Shown: positions 6,309 to 7,677 of the stretch, one piece after another
Position numbering within the stretch: position 1 is the first letter of the stretch
Layout: every line of letters starts with the position of its first letter
Assembly: GCA_026984415.1 (NCBI GenBank)
Contig: JALSSE010000406.1
Location: 1-7,677 of the forward strand
Length of the DNA stretch: 7,677 nucleotides
Origin: Hydrogenothermaceae bacterium
Lineage (GTDB): Bacteria; Aquificota; Aquificae; Hydrogenothermales; Hydrogenothermaceae
Direction of reading: 5' to 3'
Made by a program: the position numbers and the translations under genes
Notes under the pieces: model-generated
Databases searched by the model: none
The model's input: only the letters and a program-made list of their open reading frames with translations
What the model was told of the DNA's origin: nothing

Positions 6309-6317
6309 AATACTATT

Positions 6318-7677
6318 ATGATTACATGGAAAGATATTTTTGAAGAAATAAAGAAGTATAAAAAAGAGCTGATAATAGGAAATATAATTGCTATTTTGGC
6401 AGTTGTTATCAGTACTCCAGTACCACTTTTAATTCCATTATTAGTTGATGAGGTTCTTTTAAATAAACCGGGATTTTTAACAGAAACTATAGATAAAATT
6501 TTCAACATAAAATCTCCATTTTTTTACGTACTGATTGTGTTAATTCTGACTATTTTTCTTAGATTTTTATTTTTCTTTCTAAACGTAGCCCAGAGTATAC
6601 TTTTTACAAGGATTTCTAAAAATATTACTTATAAATTAAGGGAAAAACTTTTAAAACATTTCCAGAAAGTTTCAATGTCTGAATTTGAATCGTTAGGGAG
6701 TGGAACAATAACATCACACTTTGTAACAGATATAAACACAATTGATAACTTTTTAGGGGTTACTGTAAGCAGATTAATAATTTCTGTATTAACAATATTT
6801 GGAGTTGCAGTTGTTTTAATATGGATACACTGGCAGTTGGCTCTATTTATTTTATTTCTTAATCCTATTGTTATTTACTTTACAATGAAGCTTGGAAGAA
6901 AAGTAGGAAAATTAAAAAGAAAAGAAAATAAAGCAGTTGAAATATTTCAGGAGGCATTAACAGAAACATTAGACCTTTTCTGGCAGATAAAGGCAAGTAA
7001 TAGAGAAAAAAGTTTCATACAAAATGTTATTGATAAGGCAAGAAATTTAAGGGATACTTCAACTGCTTTCGGATGGAAAAGTGATGCAGCAACAAGATTT
7101 TCATTTTTAATATTTTTGACAGGGTATGAAATATTCAGAGGTGCAAGTATCCTTTTTGTCGCTTATTCAGACCTTTCTATTGGCTTAATGCTGGCAATAT
7201 TTGGATATCTATGGGTTATGATGACACCTGTTCAGGAAATATTAGGAATCCAGTATGCATACCACACTGCAGACGCAGCATTAAAAAGAATAAACAACCT
7301 TTTAGCTTTAGAAAAAGAACCAGAGTACCCCCATATCCTCAATCCATTTAAAAATAGAACAACAACTTCAATAAAATTAGAAAACGTTAATTTCTCTTAT
7401 CCAGATGGAAAAAAGGTCTTAGAAAATATAAATATGAACATTTCTGAAGGTGAAAAAGTGGCAATTGTTGGGGCAAGTGGAAGTGGTAAAACAACACTGG
7501 CACATATACTTGTAGGTTTTTATCCTGTTAAAGAAGGAAAAGTTTATTATGGAGGAATTCCTGTTGAAAAGATAGGACTTGACGTTGTTAGAGAAAATGT
7601 ATCTCTGATTCTTCAAATGCCTATGATTTTTAATGATACTTTAAGGTTTAACCTGACATTAGGTAAAGAAATACCTG
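6318..7677 (+). CDS. ABC exporter half-transporter (fused permease and ATPase), 3'-partial
   Basis: The frame from ATG 6318 stays open to the window end (453 full codons). An in-frame TAA at 6303-6305 limits the start. The N-terminal part is a type I exporter transmembrane domain with about six helices, roughly at 18-45, 68-92, 150-170, 172-190, 262-284 and 287-303. Its first extracytoplasmic bend, STPVPLLIPLLVDEVL (32-47), is typical of MsbA/HlyB-like half-transporters. The nucleotide-binding domain begins near 352: A-loop Tyr361 (NFSYPDGKKVL), Walker A GASGSGKTT (385-393, Lys391) and Q-loop Gln433 (LILQMPMIF). The ABC signature, Walker B and H-loop would lie beyond the window. No peptidase domain is present at the N-terminus. 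Such proteins dimerise in the inner membrane and use ATP to export lipids, peptides or drugs; the substrate cannot be read from this sequence. It is the last gene in the row and has no Shine-Dalgarno. Confidence 0.92.
   Translation, partial: MITWKDIFEEIKKYKKELIIGNIIAILAVVISTPVPLLIPLLVDEVLLNKPGFLTETIDKIFNIKSPFFYVLIVLILTIFLRFLFFFLNVAQSILFTRISKNITYKLREKLLKHFQKVSMSEFESLGSGTITSHFVTDINTIDNFLGVTVSRLIISVLTIFGVAVVLIWIHWQLALFILFLNPIVIYFTMKLGRKVGKLKRKENKAVEIFQEALTETLDLFWQIKASNREKSFIQNVIDKARNLRDTSTAFGWKSDAATRFSFLIFLTGYEIFRGASILFVAYSDLSIGLMLAIFGYLWVMMTPVQEILGIQYAYHTADAALKRINNLLALEKEPEYPHILNPFKNRTTTSIKLENVNFSYPDGKKVLENINMNISEGEKVAIVGASGSGKTTLAHILVGFYPVKEGKVYYGGIPVEKIGLDVVRENVSLILQMPMIFNDTLRFNLTLGKEIP

Noticed and set aside
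6253..6317. Rho-independent terminator after lpd
   Set aside because: The gap has A and T runs and a near-palindromic TGAAATTCA (6261-6269), but no GC-rich stem followed by a U tract.

Overview
The window reads as one dense, co-directional (+ strand) stretch from a low-GC, lysine-rich Gram-negative bacterium. It carries a type IV pilus (T4P) alignment and secretin operon, then a lipoprotein-like gene of unknown family, a dihydrolipoamide dehydrogenase, and the start of an ABC exporter. The AT-rich composition, heavy AAA/ATA/AGA codon use, Lys/Glu-rich proteins, tightly overlapping genes and outer-membrane secretin would fit a thermophile of the Aquificota (Hydrogenothermaceae type, for example Sulfurihydrogenibium or Persephonella relatives). 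That assignment is inference from style only; no rRNA or marker gene is present to confirm it.

Layout. 1-864: pilM, lacking its first few codons. 875-1498: pilN. 1495-2208: pilO with a TTG start. 2205-2456: an 83-codon secreted protein in the slot normally held by pilP. 2453-4276: pilQ secretin. 4289-4867: 192-aa exported or lipoprotein-like protein of unknown family. 4855-6252: lpd-like flavoprotein disulfide reductase. 6253-6317: short AT-rich gap with a possible promoter. 6318-7677: half-transporter ABC exporter, open at the window end.

How the genes fit together. PilM (cytoplasmic, actin-like) binds the N-terminal tail of PilN. PilN and PilO are bitopic inner-membrane proteins whose periplasmic domains pair and pass the alignment across the periplasm through PilP to the PilQ secretin, the outer-membrane channel for the pilus. 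Genes from pilN to pilQ are joined by 4-nt stop/start overlaps, each preceded by a Shine-Dalgarno sequence at 6-7 nt, which indicates translational coupling and fixed stoichiometry. The chain continues through the unknown gene into lpd, which overlaps it. The ABC exporter lies beyond a small gap with no Shine-Dalgarno and may be a separate, near-leaderless transcript.

The system itself is known. Its departures from the standard form are the points of interest: a minimal PilP substitute, very basic periplasmic loops in PilO and PilN, a degenerate-looking PilM nucleotide site, a coiled-coil insert in PilQ, an orphan protein with a possible Ca-binding loop, and a metabolic lpd coupled to the pilus operon. 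I found no CRISPR array, tRNA, rRNA, insertion sequence or clear rho-independent terminator. No gene-free stretch exceeds 65 bases.
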